This document shows positions 34,999-46,624 of a stretch of DNA of 64,000 nucleotides, in pieces (positions within the stretch are counted from its first letter, which is position 1; every line of letters starts with the position of its first letter). The notes beneath the pieces are model-generated. The model was not told the origin of the DNA, searched no databases, and was given only the letters and a program-made list of their open reading frames with translations. Source of the stretch: Sipunculus nudus (lineage: Eukaryota > Annelida > Sipuncula > Golfingiida > Sipunculidae); contig CM049317.1 in NCBI GenBank assembly GCA_026874595.1, forward strand, positions 15,609,382-15,673,381, in the 5' to 3' direction. The translations under genes and the position numbers were made by a program.

Positions 34999-37052
34999 CG
35001 TGTATGTAAACTTGGAAGTCGGAAGCCGGAAGCCGGAAACCAACGAAAGCAGTTTAAAGCATATACAAAATGCTAACGCTTCAATACCGTTTTGTTTTTT
35101 CCCCGATAGAATAAGATCTTTTTTTATCATTCTGTGAAGAATAATAGTTATCCATTGTTTAATCTGAACGTTATGGAAGATTTTGTGCTCGGAAGCCATC
35201 TCGGAAGTTAGTCAGAAGTGCTTGGATGTTATCCAATGTGTATAACTCGGAAGTCACAGAGACGCACTGTGCCCATAATGCAGTTTCATTATAATTATAG
35301 TTGCATGCATATATTAAAATTGCTTATGCATGATTCTGCTTTTAATGGGTGTATAATGCAATACATGATACATAATCGGAAAACTATAAGTTCTAATTTT
35401 TTTTATTTGTAAATTTAATATATATCTCTATATATATATATATATCGTCCGTGTTATTATCGAGTAAAGTGTGATAACGGAAACTCTTCCTATCTCATTA
35501 TACTAGTATATATTTGGATGCTCTCTCAGTGGAGTAAATCACCAATTTATGAATTGGAAAGTAATAAATATAATAATGACATTGCTAGGGAATAAAAAAA
35601 GTAATCTGGAAAAGAAATGAAAATTAAGAGATATTACGTCTGAACGGGCTTGCGCCCTCTATGGATGCACCACTGAATAATAAATATGGTATAATTAACC
35701 CTTGTACGGCATTAAAATACAGTTATAAATTACGATGTCAATCAAAATAAAATATAGTAATATATTTTCCATACGTTGAACAAATATGAAAACTCAATAT
35801 ATCCCAGAAGGTCATCGCTCGAACAAACATACATGTATCATATGCAAAACGAAATGTCTATCAATATGTTAGAGTTCAACGATATTTTAAAAAAATGTTA
35901 CATTTATATCTTAGAAAAGGGATACAACAGTCCAGATAATATATAACATACTGATACATGTATTATTATAAAATCTGATCGATTTACGAATTTAAGCAAA
36001 TATTTTTTAAAACTAAAATTAATTCTTTTTCAAGTTTTTGACTCTTTCTTTCAAACTTTATCAGTCTCGATATTTATATTATATTAATTTCACTCCTAAT
36101 GTTTCAACATCACATTTCAACTTCAAATATATGGATATTTATTAATATATTAAAGTATGTTTGCAACTGATTGCATGATAAGGGCATATAACCAGAATGT
36201 GCACCCTTCAACTTCATATTACTGTACGATTACAAGGATCTCGATAAGAAAGTACAATTTTGTTTATATAATATATATATAAATGCAACCGGACCATGAA
36301 ATGTAAAATATAATTTGGCATAAAAAAGTATTACATAAGAGATAAGAGTCTAAGAGATTCATAATACTGATGAATTTTTTTGGTCAATGGAAGAGGAAAA
36401 TGTTTTTCAATTTATACATTAAAAATAAAATATTTTGTTCGAAACAACTTGTAAAAACATTAACTGGACGGTTTTTTGGTTCTGTCAAATTTTTTTTAAT
36501 CTCTATGATATTATCAGGGTGATTTTTATAGGGGCACATGTATAAAATATTATCAAAACCTTTATTTTTCTCATGTTTCTATCAACATAAAATGCGGTAA
36601 CAGCGTAAAATATTGATGAGTTAAAATAATCTTGTTTTACACAATGAAATAAAATATCAATATAATATATTATTTAAAAAAAAAAAACAGCATCATGAAT
36701 GTTACAAAACAGATTGAATTTATGAAAAATACATGATACTGAAGAAACTGAAAATGCTTGACACGTTTGCTGACGATTTGATGACCAGTGCATTTGCCAT
36801 TACTGGCTTCCGAGTTTTACACATTTGGACCATAACCGGGCATTTCCGAGCAAAAAATAGTCATTAACTTCGGATGGATAACTTTGATTATTTTACATGA
36901 TGATAGAAAAGACCTTATTCTATCAAATAAAAATAAAAAAGGTACTTTCCATTGATGTAGTAGCATTTAAATTATGCTTCGATCAATGCTTTAAAAAAGT
37001 CCTTGCTTCCGACTTCGGACTTCCGAGTTTTACACATAGCCGTTTGGAAATC
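34999..37052. mobile_element. foldback-type element with ~250-bp inverted arms
   Basis: The left arm (about 34999-35255) and right arm (about 36795-37052) are diverged inverted copies. Both carry gatagaataag-atctttt-type cores, a ttatccat block and a tgctcgga block, and each arm is itself edged by tgtgtaaaactcggaagtc-like motifs. The ~1.5 kb between them is AT-rich (about three quarters A+T) with no open frame of note. This layout fits a non-autonomous foldback DNA transposon. A target-site duplication was not identified. Confidence 0.6.
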
Positions 37053-37470
37053 CCCTACCGGAAGTTATGATTCTCCCGCTGACAGACGTGGAGACGAGTT
37101 TTTCGAGTAAAACCAGCCTCAGAATTAAAAACTGCTGCACGTTTACACGTAAGTCAACCGTGGATGTAATAATTATTATTTTCCCCAACAGAATAACGTC
37201 ACTTTATGTCTTAACTCAGGAAAATGACAGTTCGAGAAGTGGATGAAAATGAAAAAGTAGTGTCAGAAATGGCGTGCACATCTGCACATACTAGAATTGA
37301 TGCGAACCCAATAGCTTGTACTGTCACCCCATCGTCTTCAGTTCATCTAAAATCGACGTTTGGGGTGACAAGCTGTCGCTACATAGCTTCACATAGCAAT
37401 TTCCCGAATCCAAAGTAAACTGGTAATGTATGTCCTTTATAAATATATCTGGATACTTTTAAATGATATA

Positions 37471-37898
37471 TAGGGCACGGTATCGGTCAGCTTATTCAGG
37501 TACAATACGTATTGCGATATACTTAAAGCGATACCCGATAAGTATTGACGATACGCTTCATTTTTCTTTTTGTATCATTTCTGATAAAAAGCTCTGTGAA
37601 TAAAATATTTCGTAAACATATAAAAAGAGTAATATTATTCCATTAGTGTCATGGAAATACCAAGAACTGTATATACATTCCTTATCCAGTTGATCATGTG
37701 AGTATACGTGATCTACTTTAAGACAAAGAAGTTCAATTACGGAAATAAAAAGCATCTTAAGCTTAATAAATAACTCAGATTATAATTAAGGTTGGGGTTG
37801 TATGGCTTGTATCTATATTTGCGAGCTGTTTTTATATTTCATCGATCGATGTGGCGTATCGATATGTATCGATATATCGATATATTGATACAGCCCTA
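37471..37898. mobile_element. hAT-type MITE with 8-bp target-site duplication
   Basis: 428 bp. It begins TAGGGCacGGTATCGG and ends with the inverted TGATACAGCCCTA, flanked on both sides by ATGATATA (37463-37470 and 37899-37906). An 8-bp duplication with TAGGGC-like ends is diagnostic of the hAT superfamily. The interior is non-coding and rich in atcgatat palindromes. Confidence 0.8.
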
Positions 37899-38326
37899 AT
37901 GATATATAGATAGAATGAAATGATAAATATCTAACGTAGACCAAATCTTCGACTGCTTTCTAAAAATAGTTCGGATTCTTCTTTAAAAATCACTAGAGGA
38001 AATCTTTAAATAAATGTTATTTTGTATTCTGGAGTAACTGCCCGGATGAACTCAACATTTTTTTCGCCAACTTCATGTTTATCATGCGTGCCGCAGCAAG
38101 TCGGTAGCAGTTTCTGAAATGCTTCAAGGGCAAAATATCGTGGAGGTCGCTTCCGGGCCATCCATGAAACATCGTCTGCCTCAGCTGATAAGCTGATCAC
38201 GTGATTACGTTAATTTCTTTCCTGTCAGATTGATTGTCCAAATAGTCTACACGGGACTGGATTTTCAGACATTATGCTTTCTTCTGCCAGTAACTCTCTT
38301 TAACCTTTTTCTTTATATATAATGTG

Positions 38327-38327
<1 letters not shown>

Positions 38328-38376
<49 letters not shown>

Positions 38377-38480
38377 ATATGTGTGTGTATGTATATATAT
38401 AAACTATGTATTCCTCAATAAATCATACATTTATTCAAATAAATGAGAGAGAGAGAGAGATAGACAGACAGAGAGACAGA
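38328..38480. repeat. (AT)n and (GA)n microsatellites
   Basis: (AT)n at ~38330-38385 with one GTGTGT interruption, then (GA)n/GACA at ~38443-38482. They are intronic, just downstream of exon 1. Confidence 0.85.
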
Positions 38481-38641
38481 CAATGAGGATGGATATTTCA
38501 TAAGATGTTCTGTCCGTTCACCGGATATATGCTGAATTTTCTTAATAAACACTTCTCATCGTAGTCAATTCAGGGCGCAACATTTAATTAAAAAGAAGAA
38601 GAAAAACCGTATGAAAATCAAATGAATGATAATTTTGTTAC

Positions 38642-38808
38642 CTAGCCATGCATAGGGTTTGTTAGTTGGCGTAGGGTTAGGGTAGCAGCGGTTCTCGAAT
38701 GGATGACACTCTGACCCCGGAGGGCAGGACCCATTGTCACATGGGTCAGTCTGTCCAATAGCAGAGCCGCAAATGGCCGTTGCTAGGATGATGAGTAAGG
38801 CAACCATC
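38642..38808 (-). CDS. sphingomyelinase-like enzyme, exon 1 (signal peptide)
   Basis: The ATG at 38807-38805 sits one base after a strong acceptor (tatttgcag), so at least one 5'UTR exon must lie upstream. Residues 1 to ~18 form a classic signal peptide (M-V-A-L-L-I-I-L-A...), so the enzyme is exported. Residues 21-41 have Cys spacing C-x4-C-x5-C-x6-C with C-P-P-G-S-E-C, like the half-EGF segment found in follistatin-type domains. A Pro/Thr-rich hinge follows. The donor TAG|gtaaca is weak at +4 to +6, and the phase is 1, matching exon 2 at 32451. Confidence 0.8.
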
Positions 38809-41800
38809 CTGCAAATACAAATACACAGTCAGTTAAAAAGGATCATGTGTAACCTTTGCATTATAAGGTACTTACACGTCACACGGGCGCGGATTTTTAG
38901 GTGGCGCAGATGACGCACCCCCTCTTTTCGACCTGAAATATCTGGGAAATATACAGACCTGTCAGGCCGACAGTAATTTCATTTTCTATTTAAAACGTTA
39001 TTCCATGCCTCTATAGATGTATAGTTCTGTTGCGGAAGTTTTTATTCCGGCTCAAAACAGTAAAAATCTGCGACGTTCAATAAACCATACTTCAGTTATA
39101 TAATTTACCGGCAGGTGGTAGTACCTATTCTTATTGTAGCAACCGATGACTCTTATATACGCATAACCAGCTGACCAGTCCAGGAAATAAAGTTCTATAC
39201 GCTTAAGGTCCAACATCATTACCTTATATTATGTCTTGCATCGTCTTTTTCCTTAAACTTCTGCGTGTGAGCATTATAAATAAAACCTACTATGCACTTG
39301 TTTACATCTACACGAAGCTTCATGTGTTATTGAAAAATATCATACAGAATGTACTCTGTGTCCCTATTTCCTACTAACACCGTTATCCCTCCATCGCAAT
39401 CGCTTTCAGTAGCGGTCTAAGTATTGTTTTTACTGGGGGGGGGGGGGGGGGGGGGTTGGCTCATCAAATGTTAAGGCATTGATTATATACGACCTTGCGA
39501 AAGTAAAAGGCATCAGACGCCATTTCTAGACTTCTAGACTTCCAGGAGAAATAGTTATTTTGGTCGAAATAAAAAAAAAAAAATGGTTGCATTTCATCTA
39601 TATATATGATCTAAATAAAGGAGTACAAAATGCCAGCTTGGGACTTTATTTTTTTAAAGTGCTTCAATCAAAATATCATTTTATTACTTTTGATTGTCAG
39701 TGATGAAAAAACAATTATCATTTGATAATTATCATTATCATTATAGAATATTATTAGTCAAGTCGCAGATTTAAAAAGACAAATAAGTGTTGCAAATTCT
39801 TGTGGCACGATTCAGAAGTGTACTAAATCAACTGGACACACGAAATCGATTAATTACGAAAAAAATTGTTAAAGCATAAGAATAACAATAGTTAAGTCAT
39901 GACAATTATTGCTCAAAGCTCCACAAGGTCATGAGCGGCATAACGTTTTATCTTTGGTAATTTGGACTGCCTGTTATGCACATTATTCTGGACGGATTTT
40001 GTTAAAATTTTGTAGAAGGTAGGGATAAGACCCGAGGGACAATTAATTCAAAACGAGTCCAAGTTTGATTTAGATCTTTGCCGGACTTGTGGCTTTTGAG
40101 CACTTTCTTTTTTATACATAAACTTCTCGTTCAGTTTCCATTATATACGTATTATCTAACCAATGACGGAAACCGACGAATTTGTTTCATTAGATGAAGT
40201 CCGTCACGGACAAATGCCCACTGCATTATTATAATCTTTTGTCAAAAGCAATCTTAATACCTTTCTTTTATATAGATTTTAAGATATTATGTTGAAAATG
40301 TGTTTTTCCGAAAATAAGCTTGTCCCCGACGCTTTCGAAAAAGGACTGTACTGTATTTGGCTTACTCTGCGTACATGTCGATTAAAGTGTATTTTTTTTT
40401 AAAGAACAGTTCTTATAACGCCTCTGTGATGGATGTATGAGCGCATTTATCTGCAAGCTGTTAGTAAACACAGCAATGTTGACAAACGGAGAATTGAAGG
40501 TGGTTTTTAAAGATGCACAGTAATTGGACGGTTTCTTGTTTCAAAACGACGTTTGCAAAACTCTTGTTTTCCGGTCATGATACCAGATATCCTTCTTGAA
40601 TGTGTTCAGATTGGTTTGGTTAAGCCCCCCACATGTTATAACCAAGTCTATATAAACAAAACGAACAGCTTGTTGAATGGACGTTTTATAGTTTTTTGGT
40701 AAATAAAATGTTCAATCGATTGTCTTTAGTTAATACACGTCAGTCGTTAGAATATACCCCTTTAAGCGTGAAAACCCACAGAATCGATTCATTAGATTAA
40801 GTCCGTCACGACTAAGTACCCATTGCATTATTATAATTTTTTATTCAATGTAGCTTTAATTGATAGGACAACTATTTGATCACAACCTCAATGTCAAATA
40901 CTTTTAAACGTCTTTATTATTACAATCTTGCAGTCGTGAGACATGACCACAAATTTGTATTCAAACATATGAATGGTATGCTTTGAGAAATATCTAATTG
41001 TGTTTTCTCATAGAAGACCAACATGCAATTTGAGTATGTTATGTAATCTTTCAGTTTGGTTTTGTTCAAGGATTACGGGAGTAGAATTAATTATATAGAC
41101 GCGGACAATAAGGTGATTTCTTTGTAATTGATTGAATCGACTGATCAGGTATATTTCTTTATATTCTTATCTATGTAGTTAATTAAACGATATTCAAAAT
41201 ATTTAATTTCAACAATTCTTTTATTTTATCAATCGACCAAAGTATAAACACTTTGCAACTCTGGGATTTGACTGTCTGGAATATTACTAACATATTGATA
41301 ATATTTCTTCAAGTTACATAATTCAAAGGGATATTTAGTTTCTTTTTATTATATCTGACTTAATTTTATGCGAATCTAACTTAAGAGTACACAGACATTG
41401 TTCCTTATTATTAAAGTCCTTTCCAGCAATGAAAACCCATGAATTTTGAGAGATATTTTTCTAAGGTGAGTTAATATTGAAGAAATTACTGTCAGTAAAT
41501 GTTTCATCCATTCCGGCATTTGTAAATTCAGAAAAAAAATCACCACTCCTCTGAAAATGAGGGAACGAAATTAAACCAATAACTTAGAAAACAGTCTCCA
41601 TTGGAAGGGCGGTCATTGAACCCTTCCATCTTGGGGAGTGACATTTCAATGACGTCACAGTGACCACGCAAATACTTTCCTCAATACCCTAGATGTTTCC
41701 TTATGACGTCATTGATTCTCTTAACTCAGTCGCTCCCACACCTTATTACTATGTCGAAATCGTAAAAAATATCTAATATTGCTTTCTCAGCCTTTTGCAA

Positions 41801-41840
41801 GAATGTAAAACAAGGTAGAGTATGATTTTCATGATATATT
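38809..41840. other. upstream intron/intergenic, no exon recognised
   Basis: AT-rich sequence with a 21-G run at 39435-39455. A duplicated 'gtccgtcacg...cccattgcattattataat' block occurs at ~40199-40236 and ~40800-40840. No coding sequence is seen. Confidence 0.45.
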
Positions 41841-41849
41841 CTGTTTTGA

Positions 41850-42065
41850 ACTGTCGAGGGGTATAACGCTCGGCTCTCTCCCCTGGCGACCCGGGTTCGA
41901 TCCCCGGAGTCGCCATTAGAGTGGACTGTATTGACCCGTCCAAGGTCGGTGGTTTTCTCCGGTTTCTTCCACCTTAAAAAGACTACCGAACGCCACCGTC
42001 CGAGCCAGGGAGAGTGCCTCGTATTAGTTATCATGACAATTTGTACAATCCATTTATCATAAATA
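41850..42065 (+). mobile_element. SINE copy 2 (ttgtacaat-tailed family)
   Basis: tRNA-like head with a perfect B box ggttcgatccc (~41892-41902). The body is shared with 22905-23112: gacccgtccaaggtcggtgg, tctccggtttcttccacc, cgagccagggagagtgcc, ttagttat and acaatttgtacaat. It ends near aataaaatttattt. Confidence 0.75.
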
Positions 42066-42847
42066 AAATTTATTTATTCTGTTCCATCTCTTCATGCCCA
42101 TTGTTTTTTACGGGAAATTTTTCATTATAGTCCGTTCCGCCATACCCTGTCCATCTTTTTTTCGCGATTACTTTTATTGCGAGGAAAATGCGTAATTAAC
42201 ATTTCTGGAATTAATAATAGCTAACCTTATGTCATTTTCCTGTAAACAATTTAACACCATTTTATGAATAACTTGTCTATTATGTATCAACATCTTGCCA
42301 CCAATCTATGAAACGGCATCGCATGGAAAAGTGATGACGTCATTATTACGTGTCGCACAAAGAGGCACCAACACTAACGGGACCAATAATCAAGAGCTGG
42401 CGACCCCTTTTAACAGAGACTTTTGTTCTCCTCGTGCATGAGCTATGGGAACACAGAACATGTAGAAGTTCTTCATGCAATAGCAGCACATATACAAAAT
42501 ATTGATATTATTTATGTTATCACTGTTTAAATTACGGGTAAAAAATATTTGCCAAAATTGACCCCACCGCACAATATACGTTAAATGCCATTGAACCTAC
42601 AGAAATAATACTGTTCACTTGTGCAGATACGGCGTCTTATACGAAGGTTTTATTTTCGCGATAATTTCCCCTCCGTGAATTTGAAAGCCTCAAAAACGAA
42701 AAATCAGACACAGTATATAAGTAGAGAAACAAAAGCCCAGTGAATCTTATGTCCTATATAATCTCATGGCCTTCACAATAACATTTGTCCTTCTTTAATT
42801 TGTAGCGAATTGAAAATTAACTAACGTTCTAGGTTCTTACCTTACCT

Positions 42848-42905
42848 TGATAACTTCTAGACTGAGTGTCTGGTAGTTTTTCTGACCAGTCGATGACCAT
42901 ATATG
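42848..42905 (-). promoter_or_regulatory. candidate 5'UTR exon and promoter of the enzyme gene
   Basis: On the minus strand a consensus donor (ATCAAG|gtaaggtaag) at ~42848 follows a short non-repetitive stretch. Some 100 bp upstream lies TCAAGGTCAAGG (42997-43008), a nuclear-receptor half-site pair. There is no clear TATA box. The link to exon 1 at 38808 is a guess based only on position and strand. Confidence 0.25.
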
Positions 42906-43497
42906 GTTATCGTGAGAGCCCTCCAGGTGCGACCGCGTGCGATACCATGTGACCTTCCCTGTCCATTTCACTGTTGGGTGACAGGTGGCTCCATGGTCAA
43001 GGTCAAGGTCTTGGTATGTTGGTGTAATTTTATTTGTGATATCGTTACTTACCCATAATAGGGCAAAATAATGTCTACGTGATCTGTCTATTTAACAAGG
43101 TAGAAAGGAGACAATATAAGAATCATCTTAAGATATCTTTATAATATAACAAAATGACATTACAATATAAGGATTTTTTATTGCATGAATACTTGGCATA
43201 ATATAAACAAATATGATTTATTTTGAATTTGTTTGAGTTTAAACAATAGGGTTTGAAAATTAGAGTTGCTATTTAGTCTAGAGGACCCATAATTTGCTCA
43301 AACTGCTTATAACCAATAAAAAAAGCAGAGAGTTGATCCAGTCAGCCAATCTAAATCCATGTAGCCTTTTTTCTCGTGCATGTGATTGTCGCCACAGGAT
43401 TCACCGTGTCATTAAAAAAAAAGTAGGCTATTGTTATACACCATGGTTAATACAAATAAATGAGTCAAATCTCTCCCCCTCAAGTATCTCCTCCCCT

Positions 43498-43501
<4 letters not shown>

Positions 43502-43532
<31 letters not shown>

Positions 43533-43600
43533 ACAATGTATTTCATCTAAGCCCTATTAGACGGCGCGCACACTCTCAATGAGGTTGGGGGGGGGGGGGG
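43502..43600. repeat. (CT)n and G-run
   Basis: (CT)n at ~43502-43530 and a 14-G run at 43587-43600. Confidence 0.9.
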
Positions 43601-44157
43601 ATAAAAAATATCCTGGCCTTTCTTGTGATACTTATTAGATTATAAAACATAATAAGTAAAATACAATCATGGAATGAATTACGAGGTTTATACAAAGTGT
43701 GTTATGTTGTTACCTTTGATCAGATATTGTTTTAACAAATGTTTGTTCATCTCTCTAAAAGATTACACAAGATTTTTATATGGCATCTTTATATGATATT
43801 GTAGCTGATTGGATTTTGATATTGACTTAAATGTATCAAGATAATTAAGAAGACAATGTCCTTTAACGATGTACATTGTTAATATTTGCGAGGTCATAGC
43901 GGTGTCACGAGTAGGGGGACAAGTATATTTGATAAGCGTGTCTATTATCTTCACAGGTAATATTTGCGTATTGTCTGTAACATCTGCGTACTGCGTATTG
44001 TCTGAGCACCAAGGTGATCGACTGGGAGAAATAATGTTCAAGTCACGCAATGTATACTGTCTCTTTATAAGAGCCATTGATGTTGTATGTCTGGGGGCTT
44101 GGGGAGGACAAGTGGTAGACCTGGTATAACATGAAATTAAAGTAAAGTACATGTTCT

Positions 44158-44311
44158 AGTCCTGTCAATCAAACGTAGGTGATCTCTTTATCATAAGTCC
44201 TGTCAATCAAAACAAGGTGATCTTGTTATCATAGGTCCTGTCAATCAATACAAGGTGATCTCCTTATCATAAGTCCTGTCAGTCAAAACAAGGTGATCTT
44301 GTTATCATAGG
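44158..44311. repeat. 38-bp tandem repeat, 4 copies
   Basis: Four consecutive units of gtcctgtcaatcaaaacaag followed by gtgatcttgttatcatag, with two alternating variants (ctctttatcataa / cttgttatcatag). This suggests duplication of a dimer. Confidence 0.85.
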
Positions 44312-46460
44312 AGGAATCGGAGGTGTTTCATACGTATTGTAGGTTCAGGTTAATTTAATGATAGAGTAAAACGATAATATTCATGCATATCATACAGGCA
44401 TATACATTACTTATCATGCCGTTTATAGTACGTTAATTAGATGTAGACCACCCAATGGCAAAATTTATTGTTCTTGTGCTGCAAAGTGCATTTACTCGTA
44501 ATGCTCTTGTGAGGACGCTGGTTGGCCGAAAGGCAAAAATTGTCTCAGCTATTACTTTTTCTCGGTGAAAAGTTTGACAGTTTTGTTGTGTGACAAGCTA
44601 ATGGAGCTATTCTTATTTAAAGCAAAACGAAAACGTCGGCTGAAGAAAATTCTCAGTAATCTGTAAAGCCACATGCGGGGGGGGGGGGCAGTGACTGACA
44701 GGTCATGGTTACCAATCGTCTAGGTGATTTGAAATGCCACATTTGATATTCTTTTTTTTTTTACAAAGGGGTGTCTATTGTAATTTTTTTTGTATTTGCA
44801 ACTATATAACAGGATGACGATAGGGTCGTAACCCATATTATGTGAAACGTCAAGATCGCTTCTCCTTCTGGGATACCAAGTTTTCTTGTTTATGATGTAA
44901 GCGACGTTACGTCAAAATAAAACAACTATTTTCAGGGTACAGTATGTGTCTAATAACCCATTTATTTTACAATGTAAACTAGTTCTTAGGTGAGCTTTTG
45001 CAATTTTTTTATAAATATGTTTCCTTACAGACTTTCTGATGCTTTAAAAATACTTTCTTTCTGAGTTCGTTTAGGGTAGATAAAAATACCCCTTTTTTCG
45101 GGGTAAAGAAGAAAAAACTGAATAGAATGCTTCGAATTCTATGGAAATCATTACCCTTCCACCATAGCAATATAAGTTTGCGTTTATTCGTTCATAATGC
45201 CTTTGTAATCAGATAAAGGATACCTATCGACATCGAGATATCGGGTTTGCTTTGTTGACAAAAATAAATATTAATTTTATCGAGAAATATCAGGGTTTTT
45301 TTCTTATGAAGATAACTGTTTATAATTTTTAACGGAAAGGCTGCAATGCCATATAACACAGCAGACCATCAATCAGTTAGCACGCTCACGGAAAAGATTG
45401 AAGAAGGATAGAGAAGACCTTTGTTGGTAACGAAAAACACTAAATGTTCGGGTCCATTTTATTGACAAAATATATGTTATACACCAAATGATGAAAGTAT
45501 CTTATTTTTAACGTTGGGTTTCCTGCTGGGGTTCCGGTGGTGTGTTTTGTTTCATTTGACCAAACCTGTTGGCTCACAGGACGCAGTTCACGATATGTTT
45601 TTATACGCGCAGTGTGCATCTTAAAAGGAATAGTCTGTTCTATTAACCATGCATGTCGTATATTGACTGTTGTTTTCCTGTCACAAAGATTCACACGTTG
45701 ATTTAGTCTTCATGATATTAATATTGGTATGTTATGAACACAACGACGAGACTTTGCAATGGTTCTCTCGAGTTTATTCATTGAAAATGCAAATACACTG
45801 ACTGATTCAAAGACCACGTACATTATATCGAAAAGAAAAAAAAAATAAAATAAAATGGGTATTTGTTTTGCGACCATGAAGCATCGCAATGTGGCATCAT
45901 GGGTCACGTGGGACAAATTAAGACGATAAGGCATACATATTCCCTGGAGTTTCACCTATTGCTGTTACCTGTATCAGGTCCTAGTGTATCATTAATTAAT
46001 ATTACTGATATAATTTAATTAAGTAAAATAACAAACTCTTTTGTTTTCGTAACTGTTAAGAAGCAAAAATTAGTACATAACTTAGTTCGTCACATAAATG
46101 TTGTTTGCTTTCTTAGCAGAATGTTCTTAAAGGCCAAGATTCCGAACATAAAACTGACCACCTTGAACATGAATAAATTTGAATAAATTACCATGTATTA
46201 TACTAAAGCATTATTGAACCGCAGCCATATATAAAATGTTTCCACCTGACACTTGCAAAACCACGTATGAGTTATTGCCGATCATACAACACGATGGTAT
46301 CAAGTCATGTGTAGATGACGTCATTATATAAAGCAGACGAGAAATAAATCTCAGTTTTATCGTCATTTTTTTGCATGGAGTCTTTGTGTAGCAGACGACA
46401 GAACGAATAACTGAAAAACCCGCCAAAACACTCTATGTACATCACGCCGTTGAAGAGGAT
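44312..46460. other. intergenic between the two minus-strand genes
   Basis: A 12-G run lies at 44677-44688; otherwise the sequence is AT-rich. The 3'UTR of the gene ending at 46461 should extend into the upper part. The nearest ATTAAA on the minus strand is at 46014-46019, and no canonical AATAAA lies within ~400 bp of the stop. Confidence 0.45.
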
Positions 46461-46624
46461 CTATTTCCCGATGGCATTTGGCGATTTGACACATCTTGAG
46501 ATTGAAGAAACGCGGTCGCACATTTTCTTCTTGCGCTGTCTGTGTCCACGGACAACTTGGCAACAAAGTGGGCTGCCATCGCTTGCGGTCGGGTTACAAT
46601 CGTTGTTGTCAGTACAAGTGGAGC
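46461..46624 (-). CDS. secreted Cys-rich prohormone-like protein, last exon
   Basis: 164 bp. The acceptor is attgtag and the exon enters with two bases completing a Gly codon. It encodes 54 codons including the TAG stop. The Cys pattern is C-T-D-N-N-D-C...L-C-C-Q...M-C...R-C, with a dense basic stretch R-G-H-R-Q-R-K-K-K before the penultimate Cys. This block, with the CC motif and H-R-Q-R-K-K-K basics, resembles the C-terminal module of insect/lophotrochozoan 'prohormone-3' and dickkopf/colipase-like secreted proteins. The basic run may be a convertase site or a glycan-binding patch. The family name is tentative. Confidence 0.75.

Noticed and set aside
38006-38200. 64-codon minus-strand frame with fairly protein-like composition (W-M-A-R-K-R-P-P-R)
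   Set aside because: No acceptor/donor phase fits between exons 1 and 2 (skipping it gives a perfect join), and no homologue is recognised. It is possibly an old transposon scrap.
43763-44152. 129-codon minus-strand frame overlapping an 86-codon plus-strand frame
   Set aside because: Neither has recognisable motifs. The stretch is simply stop-poor, and no splice-consistent neighbours exist.
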